A stretch of DNA of 37,040 bases from Candidatus Thalassarchaeaceae archaeon (GCA_029940695.1 JAPYUP010000016.1:1-37040); one strand, 5' to 3'; shown: positions 24,212 to 34,252, counted from the first letter of the stretch. Notes: generated by a model from the letters alone, not told the origin. Numbers and translations: made by a program.

Positions 24212-25585
24212 TCAGGCCTCCGTTGACCGAGTCGCTGGGCTCTCACTCGGGCGAACTCTGAGTTGAAGCAGGAGTGCTAGGCAGAAGACGATTCCGGCGA
24301 CGCGGAAGCAAGTGTGGTAGGTCCAGATACCCGACCCTTGGACCGTCTGCGACCAGAGATAGGCAGCTAACAGGGGCCCGATAATCCGAGCAAGCGCGCC
24401 TGAGCCCTCCTGCGCACCCATGACCATACCAAGCTCGTGTCCACCGACCTTGGCCTCGAAGGTCAGGAGCGATGTCTGAGTTGGTGAGAAAAGCCCATTG
24501 CCAATCGCTATGCCGGCCGAGGATCCGAAGATCAGCCAACTCGCCTCGGCCGGAGCGTAGGGTATGCTTGCTATCCCCAGACCACAGACCAGCGTACCAA
24601 TCAGCATCAGTTGATGCAGGTTGAAACGATCAGTCAGAGGCCCGATTAACACACCTTGGATGGCCACCCCAATAAGGCCGATGAAGGCGAAGATCCAGCC
24701 GTTGTCCATCTCGCTCCACCCTAGGCCGCCACCCTCCGGAGACATCGATGTGAACAGGATGAACGTGCCGTGCATCATGGTGAATCCCAATAGGAAGAGG
24801 AAGTGGATGACGATTAGAGTTGAGATGTTGGGCAGGCGCAGGACCGATGTGAGGCTGGTCACGGTGCCCCCCAAGCGAGCGAATGGAGGGGCGTCCGAGT
24901 GGGTCCTCAACTCAGCAGGGAGGCTCTCCGGAAGTTGCGTGAATGCTAGGAAGAACGCGAGCAGCGACATCGCACTGGAGAAGAGGCAGGGCAGCAGGTA
25001 AGGGTAGTCAGCCCAGAACGTGGTGTCGAAAGCACCGCCTAGGCCGCTTGCAGGATCTGAAAGGACGCCTCCGATGAAGGGGCCAAACATGAATCCGAGG
25101 CCGAAGGCAGCTCCAATCATCCCCATCCTCCTTGCGACCATCTCCGTCTCGCTGATGTCACCGATATAGGCCCTAGTCACAGCGATGTTACCGTTGCCAG
25201 CCCCTGCTAGGAAACGTGCTATGATTGCCATGGAGAGGCTGCCGGAAAGCCCGAAAACCACGAAGAAGATGGTGTTCGATAGAAGCCCAAACATCAGGAC
25301 TGGTCGGCGCCCGACACGATCGCTCAGAGAACCCAGTATCGGGGTGAAGATGAACTGGGCAAGGGAGTACACGGCGATCACTACGCCAACCCAAAAGTCG
25401 CGGCTGCCTACATCGGTTATGCCCTCGGCAGAGGCTAGGTCCTGAACGAAGTAAGTGAGGAATGGAATCACTAGGGTGAGTCCCAGCATATCGACTAGGA
25501 CCACGAGGAAGAGCACCCTCATCGGCGAACTACCTTTTCCTGCCATGCGCCCCGCGGGCGCTCGATAAGAGGGGCTTTGAAGCAT
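24212..25585 (-). CDS. MFS transporter, TetA/multidrug efflux-like
   Basis: The 457-residue protein has about twelve membrane helices. The loop 2-3 signature GSLSDRVGRRPVLM of the major facilitator superfamily is clear, and helix 1 (LFLVVLVDMLGLTLVIPFL) with its Asp resembles tetracycline-type and other proton-driven drug exporters. The true substrate is unknown. Starts at 25585, 25546 (MAGKGSSP) or 25522 are all possible because the N-terminus is poorly conserved; the first lies 10 bases after the lonB stop. Confidence 0.8.
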   Translation of the reverse strand: MLQSPSYRAPAGRMAGKGSSPMRVLFLVVLVDMLGLTLVIPFLTYFVQDLASAEGITDVGSRDFWVGVVIAVYSLAQFIFTPILGSLSDRVGRRPVLMFGLLSNTIFFVVFGLSGSLSMAIIARFLAGAGNGNIAVTRAYIGDISETEMVARRMGMIGAAFGLGFMFGPFIGGVLSDPASGLGGAFDTTFWADYPYLLPCLFSSAMSLLAFFLAFTQLPESLPAELRTHSDAPPFARLGGTVTSLTSVLRLPNISTLIVIHFLFLLGFTMMHGTFILFTSMSPEGGGLGWSEMDNGWIFAFIGLIGVAIQGVLIGPLTDRFNLHQLMLIGTLVCGLGIASIPYAPAEASWLIFGSSAGIAIGNGLFSPTQTSLLTFEAKVGGHELGMVMGAQEGSGALARIIGPLLAAYLWSQTVQGSGIWTYHTCFRVAGIVFCLALLLQLRVRPSESPATRSTEA

Positions 25586-25595
25586 TGGGGGGCCA

Positions 25596-27650
25596 TCATG
25601 CAGAGGGCTGCATCTCTGTGCCCGAGGAAATGGTGTCGATAACCTTAGCGAGCCTCTCGACGAGGCTTACCTTCTCCTCCTTGCCGACGAGAGCATGCTC
25701 GAGGACCTCGTCCAGTGAGTCGACGGTGAGGATTTCGATCTGATCTTCGTACCTATCGTCTATTAGGACGTCCTGGAGGTTGGACTTAGGGATTATGACC
25801 TTGCGTATGCCGGACTTTGCAGCAGCCTCTATCTTCGCTGTGACTCCGCCAATGGGGAGCACCTCGCCACGAACCGTCAGGGAACCAGTCATCGCTAGGT
25901 TCTGCTCGATTGGAATGCCCTCGAAGGCACTGATAATCGCAGTGGCCATGGTGATGGAGGCGCTGTCGCCGTCCACGTTATGGGTACCGGGGAACTGGAC
26001 ATGGAGGTCGTAGTCCTTGATGTCCTTGCCAGTGAGCTTCTTCACGACAGCGCTAATGTTGGTCACGCTCTCCTTGGCTAGGTCGGACAGACCTCCCGTG
26101 GCAATGACTTGCCCCGACCTCCCTTGGGTAGGTGTCACCATCGCCTCAACGGGGAGCACGACGCCAGAGTAATCGGACAAACCCGTATCGGCACCAAGCA
26201 CAGCTAGGCCGTTGACCCGGCCGATTCTGTGGCCACGGTTGACGAGCATGGCATACTCGGACTGTCGCTCCAGATATCGGTCTGCGACCTGCTGCTCAAG
26301 CGGCTTGGCTATCATCCGCGCTCGGATGACGTGCTCGTAGCGCGTTAGAGGGGCGCTATCCTCGGCGGCGAGATCGCCTGCTATTCGGACCAGCCCCCCT
26401 AACTCACGCAGTCTGAGGGAAAGCTTGCCCCTTCGACCGCTCCTGCGCTGGGCCTCCTTGAGTATGAGGGCTATGGCGGTTTTGTCGAAGTGCGGGATTG
26501 ACTGGCCTGTCGATTTAGTCTTCTCGTTCCTGACTTCCTGGGCGATGAATCGGATGAGTCTGCGCCTGTTGCGCTCGGTGTCCTTCATGTCGGTGTTCAC
26601 GTAGACCTCGTAGCCATAGCCGCGGATGCGGCTTCTCAAGGCCGGGTGCATGTTCTGTACACTGTCCAAGTTGCCGGCGGCGACCAGTATGAAGTCAGTC
26701 GGCACTGGCTCGGACTTGGTCAGGGCTCCTGAGGAACGCTCGGAGCGACCGCTGATGGCCAGCTCCTTCTCCTGCATGGCAACGAGCAGTGCCTGCTGCT
26801 CCTCCATTCTCAGCATACGAATCTCATCGATGTAGAGGACACCCTTGTGGGCCCGATGCACGGCCCCTGGTTCGACCCGCTCGTGAGCGGGGGTAGCAAG
26901 ATCGGCCCCTGACTGGAAGGGGTCGTGGCGGACATCACCAAGGAGTGCGCCTGCGAGATTGCCAGTGGCATCTACGAAGGGAGGGTCATCACTCCTCTCG
27001 TGCTTGATCAGCAGCTTGGGAATGTTAGCCTCGTCGCCAGATGTGAGTCGTGTGCGCAGGAAGAAGTAGCCGAAGACGAGGATGAAGGAACCGAAGATGA
27101 AGGTCAGGATCTCACCGGTAGAAATGGTGGCTAGGAGGAGTGCGGCGCCAACTACGAGAGCGATGAAGAGTAGAGTACGGTTGGTACGCTCGCGCTGCTG
27201 GCGTACGTGTGCCCTCCTCTCTCCAATGAGTCTGGAGCCGCGTCCAGCGGGTACGGTCCTGACTTTGGGTTCGTTCTCGTCCTCCATATTTCGATAGACG
27301 AGAATGTCTTCCAGCTGCTCCTTGGGGAGGAACTCCGTCATCGAACGAGCAAGCATGGACTTACCAGTTCCAGGCTCGCCGACCAGAATCATATGCCTGC
27401 GCTGCACCGAGGCCTTCCTGACGACTATCGAGGCGGCCTCCTGACCGATGACCTGATCGACCAACTTCTCAGGGATAGGCACCTCCTCAGTGGAGAAAAT
27501 GTCGATGTCCTGAATCCAATCTTCGACGGTTTTCTCGCACAGCGGGTCCTTGTCCTCGGAGGCGCCGAAAGCGGCACCGTCCTCCCAAGATTCCAACGGA
27601 TCGATGGGGGGCTCCTCATCGACTTGCCCTGCAAGTTCCTCATCTGCCAT
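25596..27650 (-). CDS. lonB: Archaeal membrane-anchored Lon protease (LonB)
   Basis: LonB is the ATP-dependent protease of archaeal membranes. The 684-residue protein has an acidic N-terminus, Walker A GEPGTGKS at 91-98, an insert with two membrane segments (from TLLFIALVVG to the VFGYFFLRT region), Walker B LYIDEI, sensor regions, and a C-terminal Lon peptidase domain. The catalytic dyad is S563 in DGDSAS and K606 in VTAKIEAA; their 43-residue spacing equals that of E. coli Lon. The ATG at 27650 follows GAGGGAG; an ATG at 27668 is in frame but lacks such a site. MFS and asparaginase genes follow. Confidence 0.93.
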   Translation of the reverse strand: MADEELAGQVDEEPPIDPLESWEDGAAFGASEDKDPLCEKTVEDWIQDIDIFSTEEVPIPEKLVDQVIGQEAASIVVRKASVQRRHMILVGEPGTGKSMLARSMTEFLPKEQLEDILVYRNMEDENEPKVRTVPAGRGSRLIGERRAHVRQQRERTNRTLLFIALVVGAALLLATISTGEILTFIFGSFILVFGYFFLRTRLTSGDEANIPKLLIKHERSDDPPFVDATGNLAGALLGDVRHDPFQSGADLATPAHERVEPGAVHRAHKGVLYIDEIRMLRMEEQQALLVAMQEKELAISGRSERSSGALTKSEPVPTDFILVAAGNLDSVQNMHPALRSRIRGYGYEVYVNTDMKDTERNRRRLIRFIAQEVRNEKTKSTGQSIPHFDKTAIALILKEAQRRSGRRGKLSLRLRELGGLVRIAGDLAAEDSAPLTRYEHVIRARMIAKPLEQQVADRYLERQSEYAMLVNRGHRIGRVNGLAVLGADTGLSDYSGVVLPVEAMVTPTQGRSGQVIATGGLSDLAKESVTNISAVVKKLTGKDIKDYDLHVQFPGTHNVDGDSASITMATAIISAFEGIPIEQNLAMTGSLTVRGEVLPIGGVTAKIEAAAKSGIRKVIIPKSNLQDVLIDDRYEDQIEILTVDSLDEVLEHALVGKEEKVSLVERLAKVIDTISSGTEMQPSA

Positions 27651-27731
27651 AGCACTCCCTCGGAGCATTGCCTGCCAATGGCACCTTCTTGAAGGTGTGT
27701 CTAACGGGCCAGTGGCCAGATTTCACCAATT

Positions 27732-30700
27732 CTATTTCCTAGCAAGGTACTCCTCGCCGTAGTACTGCCACTGCTCGATGGTCCAACCGGAAGGTATCCC
27801 CTCTTCTGGGATTGGCGGATGGATGGAGGGCGTGGGCTCTGGTTCTGGAGCCTTCTGATGAGGGGGCTCCGCCCAGTCGTCAGAGTTGCGGCCTAGTCTT
27901 CGGGACAGGTAAAGCCCCGCGAAGGTGCCCGCCCCTATGAAAAGCAGCACGAACGTCGCATAGCCGATTAATTGCAGGGCATTCGTCCCGGGCTCACCAG
28001 TCGGATTCTCGGCCAATTGGTTGGCATCGTCGTCGGGTTCCTCCACCACCTGGAAAAACTGGATTGCTGTAAATTCGAGGCGGTCTTCAGTTGCCCGGTC
28101 CCAGCCATCAGCATCGACTGCCTCGACGAACAAAGTGAAGTAGTCGCCGACTGCTAGGCCGTTGCCGCTCGTTGGCACCACGGAGAACGGCCCCAAGCCG
28201 TTGGAGGTGCCAGCCGAGTGGCAGATTCCAACGATGCTGTTGCAGACCGTCCACATCGTCCTGATCTCAGAAAGCTCCAACTGACCGATGTTCTGTATCG
28301 TCACGGTCGGCTCCGAACCGACATAGGGGTCGTTTCCGAGGCCAAGGTCGTCAACAATAACGACCTTCAGATCGCCGTCCTGCTCTTCAGTATGCCATGT
28401 AAGCACCTTCTTGTCGAGCACGGTGACGATGATATCAGAAGTGCTCCAATCACCGTGTCGGTCTGCCAAGGTAAGGGTGACGACATGAGTTCCCGGATTA
28501 GCCCATTCCATGTCGAGGACGCCGCTGACGTAGTCGTACTGCACCGCACCCGGTATGGACGAGGTAGCAGAGAGCCAGATCTCATCATCGGGATCGTCGA
28601 TGTCGGACATCAAGGAGACTAGATCGAGAGATGCCATCTCGTTCGCCTTCAGAGTCACCTCCGTGATGTCACCCAAGGAAATAGCAGGCGGATCATTGAC
28701 GTTGATGACGAAGAAGACGATGGTGGAGTCTGAGGATTTGGCCCCGTCGTAGGCCCGAACGGTAATCTCCGCGACACCGTATGAGTCATCGTCGACGGCG
28801 GAGACGAACAGAGTATGGCCGTTGATTGACGCCTGAACTAGATCCTCGTCGCTATTGGAGACCATCGTGAGAGTGAGTCCGGCGACGGAGATCGGGTTGC
28901 CGTCATCGTCCGTGTCGCTGAGAAACTCCGTTAGGCTGGTGCTCGCAGAGCCACCCTCTAACATGGGCTGCGTCGGAATGGGAGACCATCTTGGGGCCCC
29001 ATTCTCAATCACGTTGAACAGCAGCATCCCGTGATTGACATCCTCGCCGTCGTCGATGGACACGTAGATTCCCTGAGCGATAGGGTTGCCTTGGAGGTCT
29101 GTCTCGATTGTGTCGAACTGGACGGAGACCGTGGACGTATCAGAGTTCCAGCCCTTGAACTCGGGGTCGTTGCTGTCGATTTCGAGCATCGAAAGGGGGC
29201 TCTCTGCATCTCGTACGAGCCCCATAATCGAGACGCTCTCCAAGGTGTCGATTTTCACCGCTGGGTAACCGGCGAAACCAAGGTCGCTGCTACCTAGAAC
29301 CCTAGGTAGGGCATTTCGCAGTTCGAAGGCCTCCTCGGAGATCATCCATTCACTCTGCTGACCTGCAGCGTCCTGCCACAGGATTCTGATGTCATAGTGC
29401 CCGGAGTCGGCTGTAGGGGGAGTCTGTAGAGTGTGCACGTAGGCCATATTGCCTCCGGTGCCGACGACCTCGGAGTTGGTGATCCAACCATCGCTCCAGT
29501 CGGTCATGCCCGACTTAGCGTGCTGAAGCGTCGGCGACATAGTCGTCATGTCGTCGACCAAGTCGTTGGGGAGGGCGCGCGACTCGAACTGGACGGTGTC
29601 GCCCCTCTCGAAAGAGGTCGCTCCAATCGAGGAGGGATGTGATGGGACGGGGGGCATGTCGTGCAGTGCAACGGCATCGAGGAGGTTGTTGGTGGAGTTC
29701 CTGTCACTACCGAGGTTGGTCAGCATGGCTCGGAAGGTCGTGACGCCGGAAGGGACCACGGTCAGATCTGAGGTGTCGAACTCGAAGTCGAGGTTCTGGG
29801 TCCCAGCGACGCCTAGATTCTCGATGGACTCGCCATCGAGGTACACCTCGTCCGAGCCGCTAATCAGGTAGATTCCAATCTGGCCCCCCTCAGCATAGGG
29901 ATCAACTCCGTTGTTCCTAATTTCGAGGTTGATGTCCAAGATGTCGCCAGGAATGAAGCCGGGAAATTGGTTTTGGTTCTCCACTTCGAAGTCGGTGATG
30001 CCGACATCTATGAGGGGGCCCATTTCTGGGTCGACTGCCGCGTAGAACGTGTTGTAGGTCGTGTGGGGGCCGTCCATCAGGGCGAGCACTGGCCAGAAGT
30101 TCTCCCATTGGGTGTGACCCGCAGCCGCCCTGACCGTGTTCACCGGCACCGTCCAGGAGTGCTCGGCCGTCGCGTCCTTGAACAGGGTCAACTGGGCGAA
30201 GCCGTCCTCGTCGTCGTTCAGAAGCCAGCTCCTCCAGTTGTGGTGGGGCCTGACTCCATTGTCATAGGCATCCCCTCCGATGTGCTCGGTTACCGCACCG
30301 TAGAGGTAAACGTCAACCGAGGAGGAAGCCCCCGTGTAGGTCGCCTCGACTATGACCGTGACCTCCTCTGTAGTGGAGTTTAGAGTCAGCGAGAGCTCGA
30401 GTAGGAAGTCACTCGAATCGTCGCTCATGCAGCCTCCAGCTGAGAAGTCAGCGTCGTAGTAGTTGGTGCCGGCGGATCCGATTTTGTAGCAGGAACCGGC
30501 CTGCTGGTCGGCAAAGGCGAAGGTCGGGTAGCCATCCGAGCCCAACATCACGTGGTCGGTGCGAGCGATGGGGGAGTCGTCCGGCCAGCCGTCATCGCTA
30601 GACTCGAAGAATGAGACGAAGGTGAACTCTTCAGGATTGGATGTCTTGAGGTTGGTGAGGGAGGGGGAGGCGCTGTCCATGCACGGCGGGCACCAGTGGG

Positions 30701-30887
30701 CGCCGACGTACTCACCGAAAACTGTGTGACCGGGACTGGTGGCATAGAGTGGCATCTGCTTCTGCTCTAACTCGGACCCCCCGTAGGACTCGTTTTCTTG
30801 GATTAGCATGCCAGAAAGGGGAGCCATCAGAAGCAGTATGCAGGTCCAAATCGCCGGTTGAGTAAGTAGTCTTACGACTGAGGTCAT
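27732..30887 (-). CDS. Giant surface protein with thioredoxin-like, CARDB and cadherin-like domains
   Basis: The 1051-residue product has a signal peptide (TCILLLMAPLSGML) and a thioredoxin-like domain with W65-C66-PP-C69. It continues with a CARDB-like stretch (DVGITDFEVENQNQFPG to the MLTNLGSDRNSTNN region) and two cadherin-like domains with VNDPPAI and DxDDP motifs. A membrane helix at about 973-993 leads to a short cytoplasmic tail ending GWTIEQWQYYGEEYL. It should sit on the cell surface, and the CxxC suggests disulfide chemistry there. The ATG at 30887 is chosen because a TATA box lies 26 bases upstream; a frame extension to 30920 is less likely. Confidence 0.75.
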   Translation of the reverse strand: MTSVVRLLTQPAIWTCILLLMAPLSGMLIQENESYGGSELEQKQMPLYATSPGHTVFGEYVGAHWCPPCMDSASPSLTNLKTSNPEEFTFVSFFESSDDGWPDDSPIARTDHVMLGSDGYPTFAFADQQAGSCYKIGSAGTNYYDADFSAGGCMSDDSSDFLLELSLTLNSTTEEVTVIVEATYTGASSSVDVYLYGAVTEHIGGDAYDNGVRPHHNWRSWLLNDDEDGFAQLTLFKDATAEHSWTVPVNTVRAAAGHTQWENFWPVLALMDGPHTTYNTFYAAVDPEMGPLIDVGITDFEVENQNQFPGFIPGDILDINLEIRNNGVDPYAEGGQIGIYLISGSDEVYLDGESIENLGVAGTQNLDFEFDTSDLTVVPSGVTTFRAMLTNLGSDRNSTNNLLDAVALHDMPPVPSHPSSIGATSFERGDTVQFESRALPNDLVDDMTTMSPTLQHAKSGMTDWSDGWITNSEVVGTGGNMAYVHTLQTPPTADSGHYDIRILWQDAAGQQSEWMISEEAFELRNALPRVLGSSDLGFAGYPAVKIDTLESVSIMGLVRDAESPLSMLEIDSNDPEFKGWNSDTSTVSVQFDTIETDLQGNPIAQGIYVSIDDGEDVNHGMLLFNVIENGAPRWSPIPTQPMLEGGSASTSLTEFLSDTDDDGNPISVAGLTLTMVSNSDEDLVQASINGHTLFVSAVDDDSYGVAEITVRAYDGAKSSDSTIVFFVINVNDPPAISLGDITEVTLKANEMASLDLVSLMSDIDDPDDEIWLSATSSIPGAVQYDYVSGVLDMEWANPGTHVVTLTLADRHGDWSTSDIIVTVLDKKVLTWHTEEQDGDLKVVIVDDLGLGNDPYVGSEPTVTIQNIGQLELSEIRTMWTVCNSIVGICHSAGTSNGLGPFSVVPTSGNGLAVGDYFTLFVEAVDADGWDRATEDRLEFTAIQFFQVVEEPDDDANQLAENPTGEPGTNALQLIGYATFVLLFIGAGTFAGLYLSRRLGRNSDDWAEPPHQKAPEPEPTPSIHPPIPEEGIPSGWTIEQWQYYGEEYLARK

Positions 30888-30910
30888 CGGTATTTCAGAA
30901 CGGCAGTCAG

Positions 30911-30916
30911 GTATAG
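30911..30916 (-). promoter_or_regulatory. TATA box for the giant surface protein
   Basis: On the minus strand CTATAC is centred about 26 bases before the ATG at 30887, implying a leaderless mRNA. It lies just downstream of the 18-base palindrome. Confidence 0.45.
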
Positions 30917-30924
30917 TCATGCTG

Positions 30925-30942
30925 TTCGCCCTAAAGGGCGAA
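30925..30942. promoter_or_regulatory. Perfect 18-base palindrome (candidate operator)
   Basis: TTCGCCCT (30925-30932) and AGGGCGAA (30935-30942) are exact reverse complements separated by AA. The site lies between two divergent genes, directly upstream of the TATA box of the surface protein and 55 bases before trmI. As it precedes both genes it is more likely an operator than a terminator. Confidence 0.55.
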
Positions 30943-30997
30943 GTAAAAGTTGTTGAGAATGAAGTGATTTGAAACGTGCTCGGGAGCCTCGTTGTCC

Positions 30998-31810
30998 ATG
31001 AGCGAGCAGGGCGGAGGAGATTGGGTTGCTCTGAGGGAGGATGACGGCAGGGCCTACTTGCTGCGACGGTCGCCCGGCGAGGTTAAGGTGAAGGGACTGG
31101 GCAGGTTTGATGCCGAGCAACTCCTAGAAGGATACTCGATTGGCGACAGGATTAGGGTTGGGCAGAAGTCTCTGACTATCGTGGACCCCGCGCTGCCCGA
31201 AGCGCGTCGGAACATGGCAAGGAGGGCTCAGGTAATCGGGGCCAAGGACGCCGGCTTCCTGATCTCTTGGATGGGAATCGGGGTCGGCTCGAGGGTGCTC
31301 GAGGGTGGTCATGGTTCGGCGGGTCTGGCGATGCATCTCGCCAACGTCCTCGGCTCAGAAGGCACCCTGATATCAGTCGATTCCAGGCCCGATCTCGCTG
31401 AGGTCGGACAGGCCAACATGGAACGCTTGGCCGAGGTACTCCCAAAGTTCCCAGACTGGCACCTGATAGACGGTGACATGACCGAAATAGGTCAGGTTGT
31501 ATCGAGCGTCTGCGGCTCTCTCGACGCAGCCATCATTGACATCGCCGAACCATGGCACGTGATACCTTCCATAGTACCGTTCCTAAGGGCTGGTGGGAGG
31601 CTGGCTTGCTACTGCCCGACCACATCTCAACTCGAAAAGTCTTGGGAGTCTGCTCAGGAACAGGGCCTAGTCATCGAATGGGCCGGCGAGATGATTGAAC
31701 GTCGGTGGGTCAAGGCGAGCAAAGGGGGAGTGAGGCCCGGGAACCAGCCGATGGGGCACACCGCATTCCTCCTCATAAGTGCAAAGATTGCCCCCTACGA
31801 GGAAGAATGA
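30998..31810 (+). CDS. trmI: tRNA (adenine-58-N1) methyltransferase TrmI-like
   Basis: TrmI methylates A58 (and in some archaea A57) in the T loop of tRNAs. The 270-residue protein has an N-terminal beta domain with LREDDGRAYLLRRSPGEVKVKGLG and a Rossmann-type methyltransferase domain. Its SAM motif I is VLEGGHGSAGLAMHLA (the family usually has GxGSG), followed by LISVDSRPDLAEVGQANM and DAAIIDIAEPWHV, the motif IV with Asp and a Pro-Trp typical of TrmI. ATG at 30998 is used. It overlaps aspS by ATGA, so the two are coupled. Confidence 0.8.
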   Translation: MSEQGGGDWVALREDDGRAYLLRRSPGEVKVKGLGRFDAEQLLEGYSIGDRIRVGQKSLTIVDPALPEARRNMARRAQVIGAKDAGFLISWMGIGVGSRVLEGGHGSAGLAMHLANVLGSEGTLISVDSRPDLAEVGQANMERLAEVLPKFPDWHLIDGDMTEIGQVVSSVCGSLDAAIIDIAEPWHVIPSIVPFLRAGGRLACYCPTTSQLEKSWESAQEQGLVIEWAGEMIERRWVKASKGGVRPGNQPMGHTAFLLISAKIAPYEEE

Positions 31811-33255
31811 GCACCGTTGATAACCCGTGTGCAGTCCCACGTGTCATGCGGGACAGCAGCGGATGGAGGCCTACGGCCTACCGGTCCCACACCATCGGCC
31901 AAGTCGTGGCCAACGGTGTGGACTTAGTCGGCTCCGATGTCACTGTAGCCGGCTACGCCGAGACGGTGCGCGGTCGTGGCGCAATCTGCTTCCTGATGCT
32001 GCGCGACGGCACTGGCCGCATCCAGGCCTTCCTCAAGAAGGACAACATGGACGAGGGTCTGTTCGACGCCATCCAGTCGGCCACCCGCGAGTCGACTATA
32101 CAGGTCTCCGGAACCGTGGCTCAGAAGCGCCCGCCAAAGGTCGCCGAGGGCGAGCCGGCGCCGCCTGCCGAGTACGAGGTCAACGTTACCACTGGCACTA
32201 TCCTTGCCGAAGCGGCAGCCCCCCTGCCGGTCGGGGTGACCGACGATGTTCACGTGGGGCTCGATGTGCGTCTCGACAACCGCCACCTCGACTTACGGCG
32301 CGCGCATGTGAATGCGATGTTCCAACTTCGCGGCAGGGTCCTGCAGTACGGCCGCGATCATCTCGTTTCCCAGGGCTTCGATGAAATCAATACCCCGAAG
32401 ATTATTGCCGCTGCCGCTGAAGGCGGCACCAACCTGTTCCCGATGAAGTATTTCGAAACGGACGCTTACCTATCACAGAGCCCGCAGCTGTACAAGCAGA
32501 TGGCAGTCCTAGGTGGGCTCGAGCGGGTCTTCGAGATTGGTCCGGCCTTCAGAGCAGAGAAGCACGACACCTACCGTCACCTCAACGAGTTCATCTCCTT
32601 CGACATCGAGGGCGCATGGATGGACGACGAGGACGTGATGGGCGTTTTGGAGGGGATGATCCACTACATTTGGGGCGAGATCGCAGCCAACGACCAGAAC
32701 CTAATCGGCGTGGTCAACGAGTACCGGGCGACCCAGGGACAGGAACCGGTGAACTTGGAAGTTCCCAGCGTGCCCTTCCCTCGCATCCCCTACTGCGATG
32801 CCATTGACATCGTGAAGGCGGGCGGTGGGGAGATCGAGTGGGGTGACGACATCGAGAGCCACCACTGCGACATCATTGCGGCCCAATACCCTGGCTTCCA
32901 CTTCATCCCGCGCTGGCCGATGGCGATGAAACCATTCTACATCCACCACAAAGAGGGAGAGAAAGGCTCCACGGGCGGCCAGCTCAGCCGTGGCTTCGAC
33001 CTGAACTACGGACGTGACGAGATGACCAGCGGCGGCCAGCGCGAGCATCGCATCGACGTGCTCGAGCAGAACCTCAGGGACATGGACCTCGAGCCCACTG
33101 ACTTCACCTTCTACACCGACGGGTTCCGCTACGGAGCGCCGCCGCACGCAGGATGGGGGCTCGGCGTCGCTCGCTTGCTTATGGTGCTCACGGGGGCGGG
33201 GAATGTACGCGAGGTCGTGCTGTTCCCACGTGACCGAAGCCGCGTCACCCCTTGA
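31807..33255 (+). CDS. aspS: Aspartyl-tRNA synthetase (archaeal type)
   Basis: AspS charges tRNA-Asp. The 482-residue protein has an N-terminal OB anticodon-binding domain ([19 protein letters not shown]) and a class II catalytic core with [37 protein letters not shown], motif 2 [15 protein letters not shown] and motif 3 [12 protein letters not shown]. It is longer than the usual 430-440 residues because of an N-terminal extension of about 25 residues. The start at ATG 31807 overlaps the trmI stop. The usual GWV stretch of the OB strand is replaced by GYA, of interest for anticodon recognition. Confidence 0.93.
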   Translation: MSTVDNPCAVPRVMRDSSGWRPTAYRSHTIGQVVANGVDLVGSDVTVAGYAETVRGRGAICFLMLRDGTGRIQAFLKKDNMDEGLFDAIQSATRESTIQVSGTVAQKRPPKVAEGEPAPPAEYEVNVTTGTILAEAAAPLPVGVTDDVHVGLDVRLDNRHLDLRRAHVNAMFQLRGRVLQYGRDHLVSQGFDEINTPKIIAAAAEGGTNLFPMKYFETDAYLSQSPQLYKQMAVLGGLERVFEIGPAFRAEKHDTYRHLNEFISFDIEGAWMDDEDVMGVLEGMIHYIWGEIAANDQNLIGVVNEYRATQGQEPVNLEVPSVPFPRIPYCDAIDIVKAGGGEIEWGDDIESHHCDIIAAQYPGFHFIPRWPMAMKPFYIHHKEGEKGSTGGQLSRGFDLNYGRDEMTSGGQREHRIDVLEQNLRDMDLEPTDFTFYTDGFRYGAPPHAGWGLGVARLLMVLTGAGNVREVVLFPRDRSRVTP

Positions 33256-33296
33256 TTATGGAATGGAATGTCTGACGCTAGGAAATTGGTTCCAGA

Positions 33297-34133
33297 TTAG
33301 ATTAAACCAGAAATCTCTAGAATGTCCCAGCTGTACCTAGCGAGGCTAGCTAGCAGTGCTAGTAGGAAAGGATAGGCCAAAACCTGTTGAGGGACCATCT
33401 TGATTGCGGCCCTAGCTCCAATCCAGGCAGAGGCATAGACTAACAGTAGAGTGATGATGATCCAGAATCCGCTGATAGCCGACACTAGATTGCTGCCAGA
33501 TTGGGCTATCAATAGGTGAGATGTTATGCCCACAGGCACCATCCAAGTCTCGATGACGTATGAGGTTCCGGCAGCATAGTGGAGCTTCCACGAGAATAGA
33601 GAGCGGTGGAATGTGACGAACAGCATCCCCCCTCCGATACCAAGAAGTCCAGATGTGACCCCACTGGCCATGCACATCCCCCTATACTTCTTCATTACAT
33701 TAGGGTCAATCACCTTGGGTTCGATGGCCTCGGCGGCGTTACCATCGGACTCTTCTGCCAACTGCCTGAAGGTACCCATTATAACCCAAACTAGTAGAGA
33801 TACGGCAGCGATTTTGATTGTGAAGTCCCCCACGTACTCAACTAGGAAAAACCCGATAATCGTACCCCCAACAGCGCCAACAATGGCATAGGGTATTGCG
33901 GACTTGCCCACATCCATTACTGCATAGCCGCCTTTGGAATGTGCATTCCTGCTTCCAAACGATACCATCAGGACGAGGATGAGGGAGCTAACAATGGATA
34001 GTTGCATATCCCATTTCATGATGTACAGGAAAATCGGAACGAACAGAACCCCACCCCCTAGACCCAGAGGGGCGAAGAAGAAAGCAGTACACAGTATCAG
34101 CAAGAGTGAGATTACTGTAGCGGGGTCCATCAT
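33297..34133 (-). CDS. TauE/SafE family permease
   Basis: The 278-residue protein has about eight membrane helices with the twin family motif FAPLGLGGGVLFVP near the start and GLLGIGGGMLFV in the second half, the internal repeat of TauE/SafE (DUF81) transporters. Members move sulfite, sulfoacetate or related organic anions. The ATG at 34133 follows AAGGAAG; an upstream TTG at 34157 in frame is less likely. The coding DNA is noticeably richer in A and T than in the genes to its left. Its 3' end faces aspS. Confidence 0.8.
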   Translation of the reverse strand: MMDPATVISLLLILCTAFFFAPLGLGGGVLFVPIFLYIMKWDMQLSIVSSLILVLMVSFGSRNAHSKGGYAVMDVGKSAIPYAIVGAVGGTIIGFFLVEYVGDFTIKIAAVSLLVWVIMGTFRQLAEESDGNAAEAIEPKVIDPNVMKKYRGMCMASGVTSGLLGIGGGMLFVTFHRSLFSWKLHYAAGTSYVIETWMVPVGITSHLLIAQSGSNLVSAISGFWIIITLLLVYASAWIGARAAIKMVPQQVLAYPFLLALLASLARYSWDILEISGLI

Positions 34134-34222
34134 CGCTCTTCCTTGGAATCGTATCAATTGACTTCTCAGGGTAAGATTGGACGGTTCATCATATAATGGG
34201 TCCGAAGAAATCCAATGTGACT

Positions 34223-34252
34223 CATTGAAACCCTTTGATTCACCCGCGACTC
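34223..34252 (-). repeat. GAGTC-rich intergenic repeat, copy 1
   Basis: Read on the minus strand this 30-base element begins GAGTCGCGGGTGAATCAAAG and ends TTTCAATG. It aligns with the copies at 36107-36137 and 36965-36995 with a few substitutions and one gap. Confidence 0.6.
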
